A stretch of DNA of 64,000 bases from Pseudomonas yangonensis (GTDB lineage Bacteria; Pseudomonadota; Gammaproteobacteria; Pseudomonadales; Pseudomonadaceae). This document shows positions 7,119-16,977 of the stretch, in pieces. The notes beneath the pieces are model-generated. The model was not told where the DNA came from and searched no databases. It saw only the letters and a list, made by a program, of their open reading frames with translations. The translations under genes were made by a program, and so were the position numbers. The stretch is from positions 1 to 64,000 of the forward strand of contig NZ_BLJU01000021.1 of assembly GCF_009932725.1 (NCBI RefSeq), in the 5' to 3' direction. Position 1 is the first letter of the stretch. Each line of letters begins with the position of its first letter.

Positions 7119-7697
7119 TTATTTTTGCTCACGCAGCGCCTTTCTCACGCGCTCGCCCATTTCGTAGGCCGGCCCTTCGACTGACTGGAAGTTGCGCGTA
7201 TAACGTTGGGCAAAGCCGTCGGTGCCCCAGTCACGGTACTGCTGCACATGCCAGAGCTCATGCGCCCAGAGTACGGGATCCTCGGCAGCTGCCTGCGCAT
7301 CACGAAACACCACCACATCCACCAGCGTCACCGCCTGCACATCGGGGTTCTGCAGCATGACAGTGGCGGCGTCCATCTCGTCGGTGATGCCCACGCGAAA
7401 GCGTACTTCGTCGAGCAACGCATCGTCGTAGAAGGGTGCGAGCTGCGCGCGAATCATCAAGGGAATGGGTTCGGTACCGGCCCGTAGCGCCGCCTCACGC
7501 GATTGCAGCAGCCAGGCTTCCAGACGCGACGCCGCCATCTTCAGACCATCTTCGCGAACGCGTACCGGATCGGGCACGCACAGACAGGAACCGCCCAGGC
7601 AGACCTGTATCTGCCCGGTCGGACATTGGGCCTGGGCGACCAGGGGCGCTCCCAGCAGGAGCAGCAGAGCGATGCAGCGCAGAGTGTCGGTGATCAC
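7119..7697 (-). CDS. Secreted protein with HExxH motif (DUF4157-like)
   Basis: 192 residues. The N-terminus (about 1-24; ITDTLRCIALLLLLGAPLVAQA) is a clear signal peptide. A Cys-rich stretch CPTGQIQVCLGGSCLCVPDP follows. Near residue 150, WAHELWHVQQYRDWG carries HELWH, an HExxH zinc-binding motif like that of DUF4157 domains. GTG at 7697 is preferred because GGAG lies five bases upstream, whereas the GTG at 7703 overlaps that ribosome site. It sits between recR and the acyl-CoA dehydrogenase on the same strand. Peptidase activity is possible but unproven. Confidence 0.62.
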   Translation of the reverse strand: MITDTLRCIALLLLLGAPLVAQAQCPTGQIQVCLGGSCLCVPDPVRVREDGLKMAASRLEAWLLQSREAALRAGTEPIPLMIRAQLAPFYDDALLDEVRFRVGITDEMDAATVMLQNPDVQAVTLVDVVVFRDAQAAAEDPVLWAHELWHVQQYRDWGTDGFAQRYTRNFQSVEGPAYEMGERVRKALREQK

Positions 7698-7727
7698 AGG
7701 CACTCCGAGTTGGAAGGTTCCGAGGAC

Positions 7728-8327
7728 TTACAGACTGATCGGACGCCGACCGGCCAGGGCATGAGCCAGGGTGCCGCCATCGACCAGCTCCAGTTCGCCA
7801 CCCAGCGGCATGCCATGGGCGATACGCGAAGCGACCAGGCCCTTGCCGGCGAGGATTTGCGCAATGTAGTGCGCCGTGGCCTCGCCTTCCACCGTAGGGT
7901 TGGTGGCGAGGATCACTTCGCTGAAGGCGCCGGCCTCGATGCGCTCGAGCAGTTCGGGAATGCCGATGGCCTCCGGGCCGAGGCCATCGAGTGGCGACAG
8001 ATGCCCCTTGAGCACGAAATAACGGCCGCGAAAGCCGGTCTGCTCCACGGCATGCACGTCCATCGGCCCCTCGACCACACACAACAGGCTGTCATCACGA
8101 CGCTCGTCCAGGCACAGCTGGCAGACCTCGTCCTCGCTCAGGCTGCGGCAGCGCTTGCAGTGCCCCACACCTTCCATCGCCGCATTCAGCGCCTGCGCCA
8201 GGCGCTGACCGCCGCTGCGATCACGCTCGAGCAGCTGCAGCGCCATGCGCTGCGCCGTCTTCTGCCCGACACCGGGCAGGATGCGCAGGGAGTCGATCAA
8301 CTGGCGAATCAGGGGACTGAAGCTCAT
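7728..8327 (-). CDS. recR: Recombination mediator protein RecR
   Basis: 199 residues, the family length. Residues about 10-30 ([20 protein letters not shown]) are the helix-hairpin-helix, [16 protein letters not shown] (about 57-72) the four-cysteine zinc finger, and [16 protein letters not shown] onward the Toprim fold, with the Walker-B-like [17 protein letters not shown]. RecR works with RecF/RecO to load RecA at gaps. ATG at 8327 has AGGA upstream. It follows ybaB and dnaX on the same strand, the usual arrangement, although a 243-base gap with a palindromic repeat separates it from ybaB. Confidence 0.97.
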   Translation of the reverse strand: MSFSPLIRQLIDSLRILPGVGQKTAQRMALQLLERDRSGGQRLAQALNAAMEGVGHCKRCRSLSEDEVCQLCLDERRDDSLLCVVEGPMDVHAVEQTGFRGRYFVLKGHLSPLDGLGPEAIGIPELLERIEAGAFSEVILATNPTVEGEATAHYIAQILAGKGLVASRIAHGMPLGGELELVDGGTLAHALAGRRPISL

Positions 8328-8343
8328 GGCGTTCCTAGGGTTC

Positions 8344-8405
8344 GTAGCCCGGATGCAGTCCGGGAGCACAGGTTACAGATCATTTCCGGATTGTATCCGG
8401 GCTAC
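8344..8405. repeat. Palindromic repeat pair, GTAGCCCGGATGCA family
   Basis: GTAGCCCGGATGCAGTCCGGG and the inverted TCCGGATTGTATCCGGGCTAC face each other across a short loop between ybaB and recR. The same family occurs at 30140, 47053-47115 and 50063-50123, with a variant at 32144-32212. The rest of the 8328-8570 gap shows nothing else I can support. Confidence 0.75.
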
Positions 8406-8570
8406 AAATTTGAAGCCTGTCGCCCGTCCTGCGCATGCGAGCAATAAAAGTATCAGGCGGCGTGCAGGGCAAGGCGCCGGCAGACGAGGAACCGCAGAAT
8501 GCTGCAGCACATGAGGATTCCGAGTTCGCCGGCAACGCCGCCATGTGCTCGACTGGACGGCACGTGCCTG

Positions 8571-8897
8571 TCAGAAGGGCATCTTGAAACCTGGGGGCAG
8601 CTGCATCCCTGCCGTCATGCCAGACATTTTCTCCTGGCTGTTCTGCTCGACCTTGCGCACGGCATCGTTCACCGCTGCGGCGATCAGGTCTTCGAGCACT
8701 TCCTTGTCTTCCTGCATCAGGCTGTCGTCCAGGGTGATGCGCTTGACGTCGTGGCGACCGGTCATCACTACGCTCACCAGACCGGCGCCGGACTGGCCGG
8801 TAACTTCGGCGTTGGCCAGCTCTTCCTGCATCTTCTGCATCTTTTCCTGCATCTGCTGAGCCTGCTTCATCAGGCCTGCCATGCCACCTTTCATCAT
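8571..8897 (-). CDS. ybaB: YbaB/EbfC family nucleoid-associated protein
   Basis: 108 residues: [20 protein letters not shown] opens the long N-terminal helix with repeated Met/Gln/Lys heptads. [20 protein letters not shown] is the family core strand pair, and PPGFKMPF the usual C-terminus. These small dimeric proteins bind DNA and are found between dnaX and recR in many bacteria, as here. It starts 25 bases after the dnaX stop, so it is likely cotranscribed with dnaX. Confidence 0.95.
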   Translation of the reverse strand: MMKGGMAGLMKQAQQMQEKMQKMQEELANAEVTGQSGAGLVSVVMTGRHDVKRITLDDSLMQEDKEVLEDLIAAAVNDAVRKVEQNSQEKMSGMTAGMQLPPGFKMPF

Positions 8898-8922
8898 GTC
8901 GGTATCCTCGGTATTCGGGGTG

Positions 8923-11031
<2,109 letters not shown>

Positions 11032-11495
11032 GGAAAACCGTCGTATGAGGAAAGCAAAAGTGGGCTAATCCTAGCGGAGCAACCGGCAAATTGCATCCGC
11101 CAACCGAACCCGACGGACGCCGCTCATGGAGTCGGCAAATAGAGCTGGTCAAAACTTGAACAGCCATGTATCATCCGCGCTGTTCGTACCACGCTGCAAG
11201 TCATAAAGGCCTTTGCGCCCCCTCGCTGGTTTCCCGGTTCAACGTCTAGCGCATCCCTGCGCTGTCGCCCTCCCCGATCCCATCTGCTGACTGAATCAGG
11301 CCAATTCACCGTTCATCGGTGCTATATCCCGCCTGTGTCCGACGTACCGACCACGCCGAAGAACCGTAACAATGGAACTTTATCGTGCCAATAAAGCTCC
11401 GAATGGTTACTTGCTTGGGCCCTTTTTTCGGCCGACCTCATGGAGCAATACAACGCGCACCGACGCGCACATGTTTTAAGGAAATACTTAGAAAA
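11032..11495. other. 464-base divergent gap between dnaX and a small-protein pair
   Basis: This gap separates leftward dnaX from two rightward small genes and must hold both promoters. I see no reading frame with a ribosome site, no tRNA and no clear terminator. A pyrimidine-rich CCCTTTTTTCGGCC stretch near 11430 and an A-rich leader before 11496 stand out, but neither can be assigned a role. Confidence 0.4.
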
Positions 11496-11717
11496 ATGAA
11501 TACTCAACATCAGATCCAGAAAGCCATCAGCACATTGACTCATGCCTTCGCGCCCTTCGACTGCCGTATCCAGGCCGCGCGCAAGGGCAGCTTCAGCTTT
11601 ACCCTCGTAGACAAGACCGGTATTGCCCAATACAGCCAGCGCTTGTATCCCGGCCAGTACAATGACGAGTCGCTGCAGCAGGTGATCGAGCGTACCCGCC
11701 AGTCGCTTACGGCCTGA
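11496..11717 (+). CDS. Small DUF3509-like protein, first of a paralogous pair
   Basis: 73 residues beginning MNTQHQIQKAISTLTHAFAP. The core FxPF...RKGSFSFTLVDKTGIAQYSQRLYPGQYND aligns with FSPL...RPDGSIILALLDESDSTVYSRVLT in the next gene, so the two are tandem paralogues of one small fold. The pattern resembles DUF3509 proteins found in Pseudomonas, an assignment from memory. The ribosome site (AAGGA at 11477-11481) is rather far, 14 bases from the ATG. No transmembrane or signal segment is present, so it is probably cytoplasmic. Function unknown. Confidence 0.65.
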   Translation: MNTQHQIQKAISTLTHAFAPFDCRIQAARKGSFSFTLVDKTGIAQYSQRLYPGQYNDESLQQVIERTRQSLTA

Positions 11718-11772
11718 ACCAATCCACCATCCCGAGGTCGAAGGTGACCAACCATCAGGATGGAGTGGGATA

Positions 11773-12060
11773 TTGAAACTCACCAACCAAGAACTCGTCG
11801 ACCATCTGTTCAGTCCACTGCGCGCGAGCTTCAGCTTGCCACGCCCGGACGGCAGCATCATCCTCGCCCTGCTCGACGAGAGCGACAGCACTGTCTACAG
11901 CCGCGTCCTGACCAAGCCGCAAGTCAACGACCAGAGCGCCTTTACCCAGAGCCTCGAAGAAATTCGTCTCGAGCTGGCCGTACGCGCCGGTAACATCCCG
12001 GCCGACCTGCGTAAGACGCTCAAGGAACAGGACAGCGTGTTGAATTACCGCATCGCCTGA
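11773..12060 (+). CDS. Small DUF3509-like protein, second of a paralogous pair (TTG start)
   Basis: 95 residues. The start is TTG at 11773, supported by GGAG seven bases upstream and by the lack of an ATG in frame. The first 65 residues repeat the fold of the preceding 73-residue protein. A C-terminal extension, GNIPADLRKTLKEQDSVLNY, is unique to this copy. The 55-base spacing and shared strand suggest one transcript ending at the terminator at 12080-12107. Equivalent small genes sit between dnaX and the 4.5S RNA region in P. aeruginosa as far as I recall. Function unknown. Confidence 0.68.
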   Translation: MKLTNQELVDHLFSPLRASFSLPRPDGSIILALLDESDSTVYSRVLTKPQVNDQSAFTQSLEEIRLELAVRAGNIPADLRKTLKEQDSVLNYRIA

Positions 12061-12079
12061 TTCCGCTCCTCAAGACCGA

Positions 12080-12107
12080 AGCCCGCGCCAATGCGCGGGC
12101 TTTTTTT
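12080..12107 (+). terminator. Rho-independent terminator after the DUF3509-like pair
   Basis: AGCCCGCGC-CAAT-GCGCGGGCT is a strong stem followed directly by seven T residues, 20 bases after the stop codon at 12060. Confidence 0.92.
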
Positions 12108-12178
12108 GCGCGCAAGAAAACGCGGCAAGCGGCTGGCAAATGGGGAATAAGGAAGATGGCGAACGCCAAAAAACTGGA

Positions 12179-12289
12179 GGTGGACCCCACCAGCCACACC
12201 CCGGCACTCGATGTCACCGCTGCGGCTGCTCCCTTCCGGGCCTGACCGGGTTCACGGCTGATCAATGCGAGGGGACCGGCAGGGCCACC
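12179..12289 (-). ncRNA. ffs: 4.5S signal recognition particle RNA
   Basis: Read on the minus strand, the segment begins GGTGGCCCTGCCGGTCCCC and ends GGGGTCCACC, whose ends pair. The middle carries GGTCAGGCCCGGAAGGGAGC, the conserved domain IV with the GGAAG tetraloop region that binds Ffh. Length is about 111 bases, as for 4.5S RNA of gamma-proteobacteria. It acts in cotranslational targeting of membrane proteins. Ends are placed by pairing and may be off by a few bases. Confidence 0.95.
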
Positions 12290-12385
12290 ATAACGCTGCC
12301 CGTCATTGCGACGGGCCGCGCCATTGTAACGACTAAACGCAAACTTACAACTGCTTCAAACACTTAGATACGCCGACCGCTCACC

Positions 12386-14020
12386 TCAAACCCGGAAACG
12401 GCCCACCAGCTGGGCCAGACCATTGGACAGCTCGGACAGGTGCTGGCTGGCCCGCGTGCTCTGCTCGGAGGTCTGCGCCGCTTCGTTGGACAGGTCGCGG
12501 ATGTCGCTGATGTTGCGTGCGATCTCTTCGGTAACGCTGCTCTGCTGCTCGCAGGCCGTGGCGATCTGCGCAGCCATATCGTTGATACGCTGCACCGAAT
12601 CACCGGTCACGCTCAGCGCCTGATCGACGCCGGCTGCCTGCTCCACGCTCTGTCGCGCGCGGGCGCTCCCGGAGTGGGTAGCCTTGACGGCATTCTGCAC
12701 ACCGGTCTGCAAACGCTCGATCATCTGCTGGATGTCCTTGGTCGACTCCTGGGTGCGCGCAGCCAGCGCCCGCACCTCATCGGCGACTACGGCGAAACCG
12801 CGCCCCTGCTCCCCTGCCCGCGCAGCCTCGATGGCAGCGTTGAGCGCCAGCAGGTTGGTCTGCTCGGCGATGCCCTTGATCACCGCCAGCACGGCGCCGA
12901 TATTGGCGGTTTCCTGCTCCAGGGTTTGTATGGTGTCGGAGGCGCTTTCCACCTCCTGCGCCAATTGTCGAATCGAGTTGATGGTCACGCCGACGACCTG
13001 CGCGCCTTCACGTGACTGCACTTCGGCATGCCGTGCGGCATCGGCGGCATTCTGTGCGTTGCGAGCGACTTCATGCACCGCCACGCTCATCTCGGTCGCA
13101 GCGGTGCTGACCTGATCCACCGCGGCATGCTCGCTGCTGATCAGCCGGTCGTTGGCCGCCGCCATTCCCGCCAGGCTCTCGGCCGAATCAGCCACTTCGC
13201 CGGTTACCCGTCCGACCTCCCTGATCAAAGGCTGCAGCTTGTCGAGGAAGCGGTTGAAAGCGTGGCTGAGCTTGCCCAGTTCGTCCCGGGACAGCACATC
13301 CAGGCGGACCCGCAGATCACCATCGCCGTCCGCGATCTGCTCGATGCGGTGGAGCAGGCTGTGCAAGGGACGGGTTACCAGAAGTGGAAAACCGACCACC
13401 AGTACCACGCAGACCAGCAAGCCGATGGCGATTATCAGCCCCTGCTGCCAGGCCAACGCCTCGCCGTGCGCAATGGCTTTGGTACCGACCGCATTGGCAG
13501 CACTGTCTTCCAACTCACCCAGTTTATCGATAGCGGTACGCGCTTGTTCGAAATGCACTTCGCTGTCAGCGAAACTCAGCCTACTGGCTGCGTTCGGATC
13601 GCTGTCGGCCATTTCCAGTACGCGCAGCGAAGTCGCTTTCCAGCGCTCATAACCTTGATCGAATTCCGCCACCAGCGCCAACGCTTCACGACTCGGCTGC
13701 ATTGCGGCGAATTCATGCACCCGGTCGTAGGCTTGCTGCAGATTCTCCGCATGGGAGGCACGAAGCTCCGCCGCATGCGCCTCGGAGTCTTCGTCGAGCA
13801 AACTGCGCTCGGCAATGAAGGCCTGATAAAGATCGCGGTCTGCGTTGAGCAGCAGACTGATTGCCGGTAAATGACGATTGGTCAACGTGGTGCTGGACTC
13901 AGCAACCTGAGCGATACCCCGCATCCCCAGTGTCCCCATGCTCACCAGCAACACGGCCAGCAATAGGATGGGCAGCGCGATTTTCCAACGAAACCCTAGA
14001 TCAGCGAATGTGCGCAGCAT
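12386..14020 (-). CDS. Methyl-accepting chemotaxis protein
   Basis: 544 residues. A first membrane segment (about 12-30; [20 protein letters not shown]) precedes a periplasmic helical sensor of about 150 residues with many acidic/alanine helices (four-helix-bundle type). The second membrane segment is [20 protein letters not shown] (about 192-211), then HAMP and the signalling domain with the hairpin tip [23 protein letters not shown] at 14020 ([10 protein letters not shown]) is preferred to longer frames because it places the basic residues just before the first membrane segment. No CheR-docking pentapeptide ends the protein. The ligand is unknown. It stands alone between the 4.5S RNA and HU genes. 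Confidence 0.93.
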   Translation of the reverse strand: MLRTFADLGFRWKIALPILLLAVLLVSMGTLGMRGIAQVAESSTTLTNRHLPAISLLLNADRDLYQAFIAERSLLDEDSEAHAAELRASHAENLQQAYDRVHEFAAMQPSREALALVAEFDQGYERWKATSLRVLEMADSDPNAASRLSFADSEVHFEQARTAIDKLGELEDSAANAVGTKAIAHGEALAWQQGLIIAIGLLVCVVLVVGFPLLVTRPLHSLLHRIEQIADGDGDLRVRLDVLSRDELGKLSHAFNRFLDKLQPLIREVGRVTGEVADSAESLAGMAAANDRLISSEHAAVDQVSTAATEMSVAVHEVARNAQNAADAARHAEVQSREGAQVVGVTINSIRQLAQEVESASDTIQTLEQETANIGAVLAVIKGIAEQTNLLALNAAIEAARAGEQGRGFAVVADEVRALAARTQESTKDIQQMIERLQTGVQNAVKATHSGSARARQSVEQAAGVDQALSVTGDSVQRINDMAAQIATACEQQSSVTEEIARNISDIRDLSNEAAQTSEQSTRASQHLSELSNGLAQLVGRFRV

Positions 14021-14366
14021 AATGGCACTCCAGCATTGGGCAGATTCCTGTAGCTTAGCCGAGCCGCGCCGAGTCGCCGTCGGCGTGAGCAACAACAGCG
14101 ACAATTGCCTCCATCAATAATGCCCTCGCCCGGGTATGAGTAACGCCGTGTGATGCGATGCCGCCCACGGTACCCGGGGCCTCGCCGGCCGCTGCGTTTT
14201 TTTGGTCGCGCACCGGAACCACGCCGAGCGATGCGACACTAAGCCCTATCGGAAGTGCCTGCTACGGCGCTGCCGAGCCGTATCTTTTGTGCTAGCGTTC
14301 CCACGTTTTCGGCTGTGCGGCCCCGCCTGTCGCGCCGAACCTCTTACCTGCAAACGGAGTTACATC
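14021..14366. other. 346-base divergent gap between chemoreceptor and HU gene
   Basis: This gap holds the divergent promoters of the chemoreceptor and HU genes. A run of seven T residues near 14197-14203 follows a GC-rich stretch but no convincing hairpin. No small gene with a ribosome site is visible. Confidence 0.4.
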
Positions 14367-14645
14367 ATGGCAATCACCAAAGACCAACTGATCAGCGACC
14401 TGGCCGAGGCCGTATCCCTGCCGAAAGCCACGGTCCGCACCCTGATCGATCAGCTGGGCGAAATTGTCGGCGACGCGCTGGAAAACGATGGTGAGATCAC
14501 CCTGCCGGGCATCGGCAAGCTGAAAGTGAGCGAGCGCCCGGCCCGCACCGGCCGCAACCCGCAGACTGGCAAGAGCATCGAAATCGCGGCCAAGAAAGTG
14601 GTCAAGTTGGTGCCGGCCAAGGCCCTGAGCGACGCGCTGAACTGA
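14367..14645 (+). CDS. HU-family DNA-binding protein
   Basis: 92 residues: MAITKDQLISDLAEAVSLPK, then GDALENDGEITLPGIGKLKV and the DNA-arm region RPARTGRNPQTGKSIEIAAK. This is the histone-like HU/IHF fold that bends DNA as a dimer. ATG at 14367 follows ACGGAGTTACATC, a good ribosome site, and longer frames upstream lack family similarity. Pseudomonas carries several HU paralogues (HupA, HupB, HupN). I cannot say which this is from one copy. It is convergent with the copper operon. Confidence 0.93.
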   Translation: MAITKDQLISDLAEAVSLPKATVRTLIDQLGEIVGDALENDGEITLPGIGKLKVSERPARTGRNPQTGKSIEIAAKKVVKLVPAKALSDALN

Positions 14646-14651
14646 GTGTTC

Positions 14652-14681
14652 GCCGGCCCGGAGCGCAATGCCCGGGCCGGC
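14652..14681. terminator. Hairpin between convergent HU and copper-operon genes
   Basis: GCCGGCCCGG and CCGGGCCGGC are exact complements with a 10-base loop, 6 bases after the HU stop. There is no T run on either side, so if it terminates transcription it is an atypical terminator. Confidence 0.5.
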
Positions 14682-14689
14682 TCTGCGGG

Positions 14690-14983
14690 CTACTCCACTA
14701 CCTGCAGTTCGGTAACGATGTAACGGTTACCCTCCTGGCGCGCCTGGAAGCGCACCTTCTCTCCCGCCGAAACCCCTTCCAGCAGTTCCGCTTTCTCAAC
14801 CTCGAAGACCATGGTCATCGGCGGCATGCCGATACTGGCGATTGGGCCGTGACGCAGAGTGATCTTCTGCGCGGCGGCGTCCACCTTGCGTATCTCGCCC
14901 TGACTCAGCGGCGCGGGATCGGCAGCCTGCAGCGGCAGGCTGAACAGGGCGGCCAGCGCCGCGATCAGCAATGGCTTCTTCAT
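14690..14983 (-). CDS. Periplasmic CusF-like copper-binding protein
   Basis: 97 residues with signal peptide MKKPLLIAALAALFSLPLQA. The mature part is a small OB-type barrel matching CusF. The metal region reads HGPIASIGMPPMTM, keeping the His and two Met ligands of E. coli CusF, but the Trp that caps the Cu(I) there is Met here. ATG at 14983 has AGGAAA about six bases upstream. It is the last gene of the copper operon, 19 bases behind the cupredoxin, and probably shuttles copper in the periplasm. Confidence 0.82.
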   Translation of the reverse strand: MKKPLLIAALAALFSLPLQAADPAPLSQGEIRKVDAAAQKITLRHGPIASIGMPPMTMVFEVEKAELLEGVSAGEKVRFQARQEGNRYIVTELQVVE

Positions 14984-15002
14984 GCGTGTTTCCTCTCGTA
15001 GG

Positions 15003-15497
15003 TCAGTCGGCCAGCACCTGGATGGTGCCAAGCATGCCAGCCTGGTAGTGGCCGGCGATCAGGCAGGCGAAATCGAATTCGCCGGCGCGGTTGAAGGTCC
15101 AGATCATCTCGCTGCTCTGCCCCGGCGCAACGTGGGCCATGTAGGGCTCGTCGTGCTCCATGCCGGGAAAACGCAGCATCGCCTCGGCATGTTCATCCAG
15201 GGTTTCGCGGGTACCGATGACAAACTCGTGGAGGATCTTGCCGTCGTTGTGGTGTACAAAACGAATGGTCTCGCCCTGTGTGACCTGCAGCCGATCCGGG
15301 GTGAAGCGCATCTGATCGGTCATGCGGATCTCGATGGTGCGGTCGACCTCACCGGCATCGCCGGCAATGCCCCTGGGCTTCTGCTCCCTGATCGTTGCGG
15401 CAGCGTGATGTTCCTTGTGCGCCTCGCTGTGGGCCAGCGCTGCCGGGCTGCCGAGCAGCCCGATCAGGGTCAGAACCAGTAACTGTGCTGTTTTCAT
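15003..15497 (-). CDS. Periplasmic cupredoxin (plastocyanin-like copper protein)
   Basis: 164 residues. The signal peptide MKTAQLLVLTLIGLLGSPAALA is followed by a His-rich start HSEAHKEHH. The type-1 copper site is visible as His in GKILHEFVIG and Cys, His and Met in FDFACLIAGHYQAGM. Such proteins accompany CopA-type oxidases in copper-resistance clusters and may store, carry or exchange copper and electrons in the periplasm. It lies 51 bases behind copA and directly ahead of the CusF-like gene. Confidence 0.85.
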   Translation of the reverse strand: MKTAQLLVLTLIGLLGSPAALAHSEAHKEHHAAATIREQKPRGIAGDAGEVDRTIEIRMTDQMRFTPDRLQVTQGETIRFVHHNDGKILHEFVIGTRETLDEHAEAMLRFPGMEHDEPYMAHVAPGQSSEMIWTFNRAGEFDFACLIAGHYQAGMLGTIQVLAD

Positions 15498-15548
15498 CGG
15501 TGAATCCTCGCTTGCTGTGGGGACCGGGCCGCGTGGCGGCCCGCCCCG

Positions 15549-16961
15549 TTAATGCCCGGCATGGCCGCCGGGCTTGCGTACCTGCACTTCCACCGGCGCC
15601 TCGATCGGTTGCTTGAGTGGCATCGACTGGCCGCCGCCATCATGCGAGCGGCTCGGGTTGGCCAGTGCTCCCTTCCACTCATAGGCCACGGTGCCGGCCG
15701 GATGCTTGAACCAGCCCGGGTCGCGGTAGTCGCCGGCGGCCTGCTCCTTGCGCACCTTGAGCATGGTGAACATGCCGCCCATCTCCACCGAGCCGAACGG
15801 GCCGTCGCCGGTCATCATCGGCACGGTGTTGTCCGGCAGCGGCATCTGCATCTCCGCCATGTCGGCCATGCCGCGCTCGCCCATTACCATGTAGTCCGGC
15901 ACCAGCTTGGCGATCTTGCGGGTCATGTCGCGGTGATCGACGCCGACCAGGGTCGGTACGTCGTGGCCCATGGCGTTCATGGTGTGGTGGCTCTTGTGGC
16001 AGTGCAGCGCCCAATCGCCCTCCTCGTCGGCGATGAACTCGAGCTGGCGCATCTGCCCCACCGCCACATCGGCGGTCACCTCCGGCCAGCGCGAGCCGAC
16101 CGGGGTCGGCCCGCCATCGGTGCCGGTGACCTCAAACTCGTGACCGTGCAGGTGGATCGGGTGGTTGGTCATGGTCAGGTTGCCGACGCGCAGGCGCACG
16201 CGCTCGCCCTGGCGCGCCACCAGTGGGTCGATGCCGGGGAACACGCGGCTGTTGAAGGTCCACAGGTTGAAATCGAGCATCTGCATGATCTTCGGCGTGT
16301 AGGCGCCCGGCTCGATGTCGTAGGCGCTGAGCAGGAAGCAGTAGTCGCGGTCCACCTCGGCGATCAATGGGTGATGCTCCCTGGGGTGAGTGACCCAGAA
16401 CCCCATCATGCCCATGGCCATCTGCACCATCTCGTCGGCGTGCGGGTGGTACATGAAGGTGCCGGGGCGGCGGGCGACGAACTCGTAGACGAAGGTCTTG
16501 CCCACCGGAATCGCCGGCTGGGTCAGGCCCGCGACGCCGTCCATGCCGTTGGGCAGACGCTGGCCGTGCCAGTGGATGCTGGTATGCTCGGGCAGCTTGT
16601 TGGTGACGAAGATGCGCACCCGGTCGCCCTCCACAACCTCGATGGTCGGCCCCGGCGACTGGCCGTTGTAGCCCCACAGGTGGGCCTTGTAGCCGGGCGC
16701 CAGCTCGCGCACCACCGGCTCGGCGACAAGGTGGAACTCCTTGACGCCGTTGTTCATCCGCCACGGCAGGGTCCAGCCGTTGAGGGTGACCACCGGGTTG
16801 TAGGGCCGCCCGCTGTTCGGCTGCAACGGCGGTTGGGTGTCGGCGCTGGCCTGCAGCACCGGTTCGGGCAGGGCCGCCATGGCCACCCGGCTGACCGCCG
16901 AAGTGGCCACCGCAGCGCCGATGGCGCCGGCTCCGAGAAAGAAATCGCGTCGTGAAACCAT
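15549..16961 (-). CDS. copA: CopA-type multicopper oxidase, Tat-exported
   Basis: 470 residues. MVSRRDFFLGAGAIGAAVAT carries a twin-arginine motif, so the folded enzyme is expected to reach the periplasm by Tat. All four copper-site segments are present: SIHWHGQRLPNGMDG, GTFMYHPHADEM, NHPIHLHGHEFEVTG and DWALHCHKSHHTMNAMG. It is shorter than classical plasmid-type CopA/PcoA (about 600 residues) and lacks their long Met-rich insert, although a Met-rich patch (MADMAEMQMPLP) occurs near the end. It likely oxidises toxic Cu(I). ATG at 16961 has GGAA upstream and lies 16 bases behind the TolC-type gene. Confidence 0.9.
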   Translation of the reverse strand: MVSRRDFFLGAGAIGAAVATSAVSRVAMAALPEPVLQASADTQPPLQPNSGRPYNPVVTLNGWTLPWRMNNGVKEFHLVAEPVVRELAPGYKAHLWGYNGQSPGPTIEVVEGDRVRIFVTNKLPEHTSIHWHGQRLPNGMDGVAGLTQPAIPVGKTFVYEFVARRPGTFMYHPHADEMVQMAMGMMGFWVTHPREHHPLIAEVDRDYCFLLSAYDIEPGAYTPKIMQMLDFNLWTFNSRVFPGIDPLVARQGERVRLRVGNLTMTNHPIHLHGHEFEVTGTDGGPTPVGSRWPEVTADVAVGQMRQLEFIADEEGDWALHCHKSHHTMNAMGHDVPTLVGVDHRDMTRKIAKLVPDYMVMGERGMADMAEMQMPLPDNTVPMMTGDGPFGSVEMGGMFTMLKVRKEQAAGDYRDPGWFKHPAGTVAYEWKGALANPSRSHDGGGQSMPLKQPIEAPVEVQVRKPGGHAGH

Positions 16962-16977
16962 CTGGGAAATTCCTTGT

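Noticed and set aside
7089-7125. Rho-independent terminator between the HExxH gene and the dehydrogenase
   Set aside because: The stem is present, but the T-rich side lies on the plus strand while both genes are leftward. The operator reading fits better.
11032-11495. tRNA or small RNA in the dnaX upstream gap
   Set aside because: No cloverleaf, no terminator and no conserved RNA pattern could be recognised.
14190-14203. Terminator at the T run upstream of HU
   Set aside because: No adequate stem precedes it and no gene ends there.
15552-16955. Rightward frame of 467 codons opposite copA
   Set aside because: High-GC antisense shadow. copA on the other strand has all copper motifs and a Tat signal.
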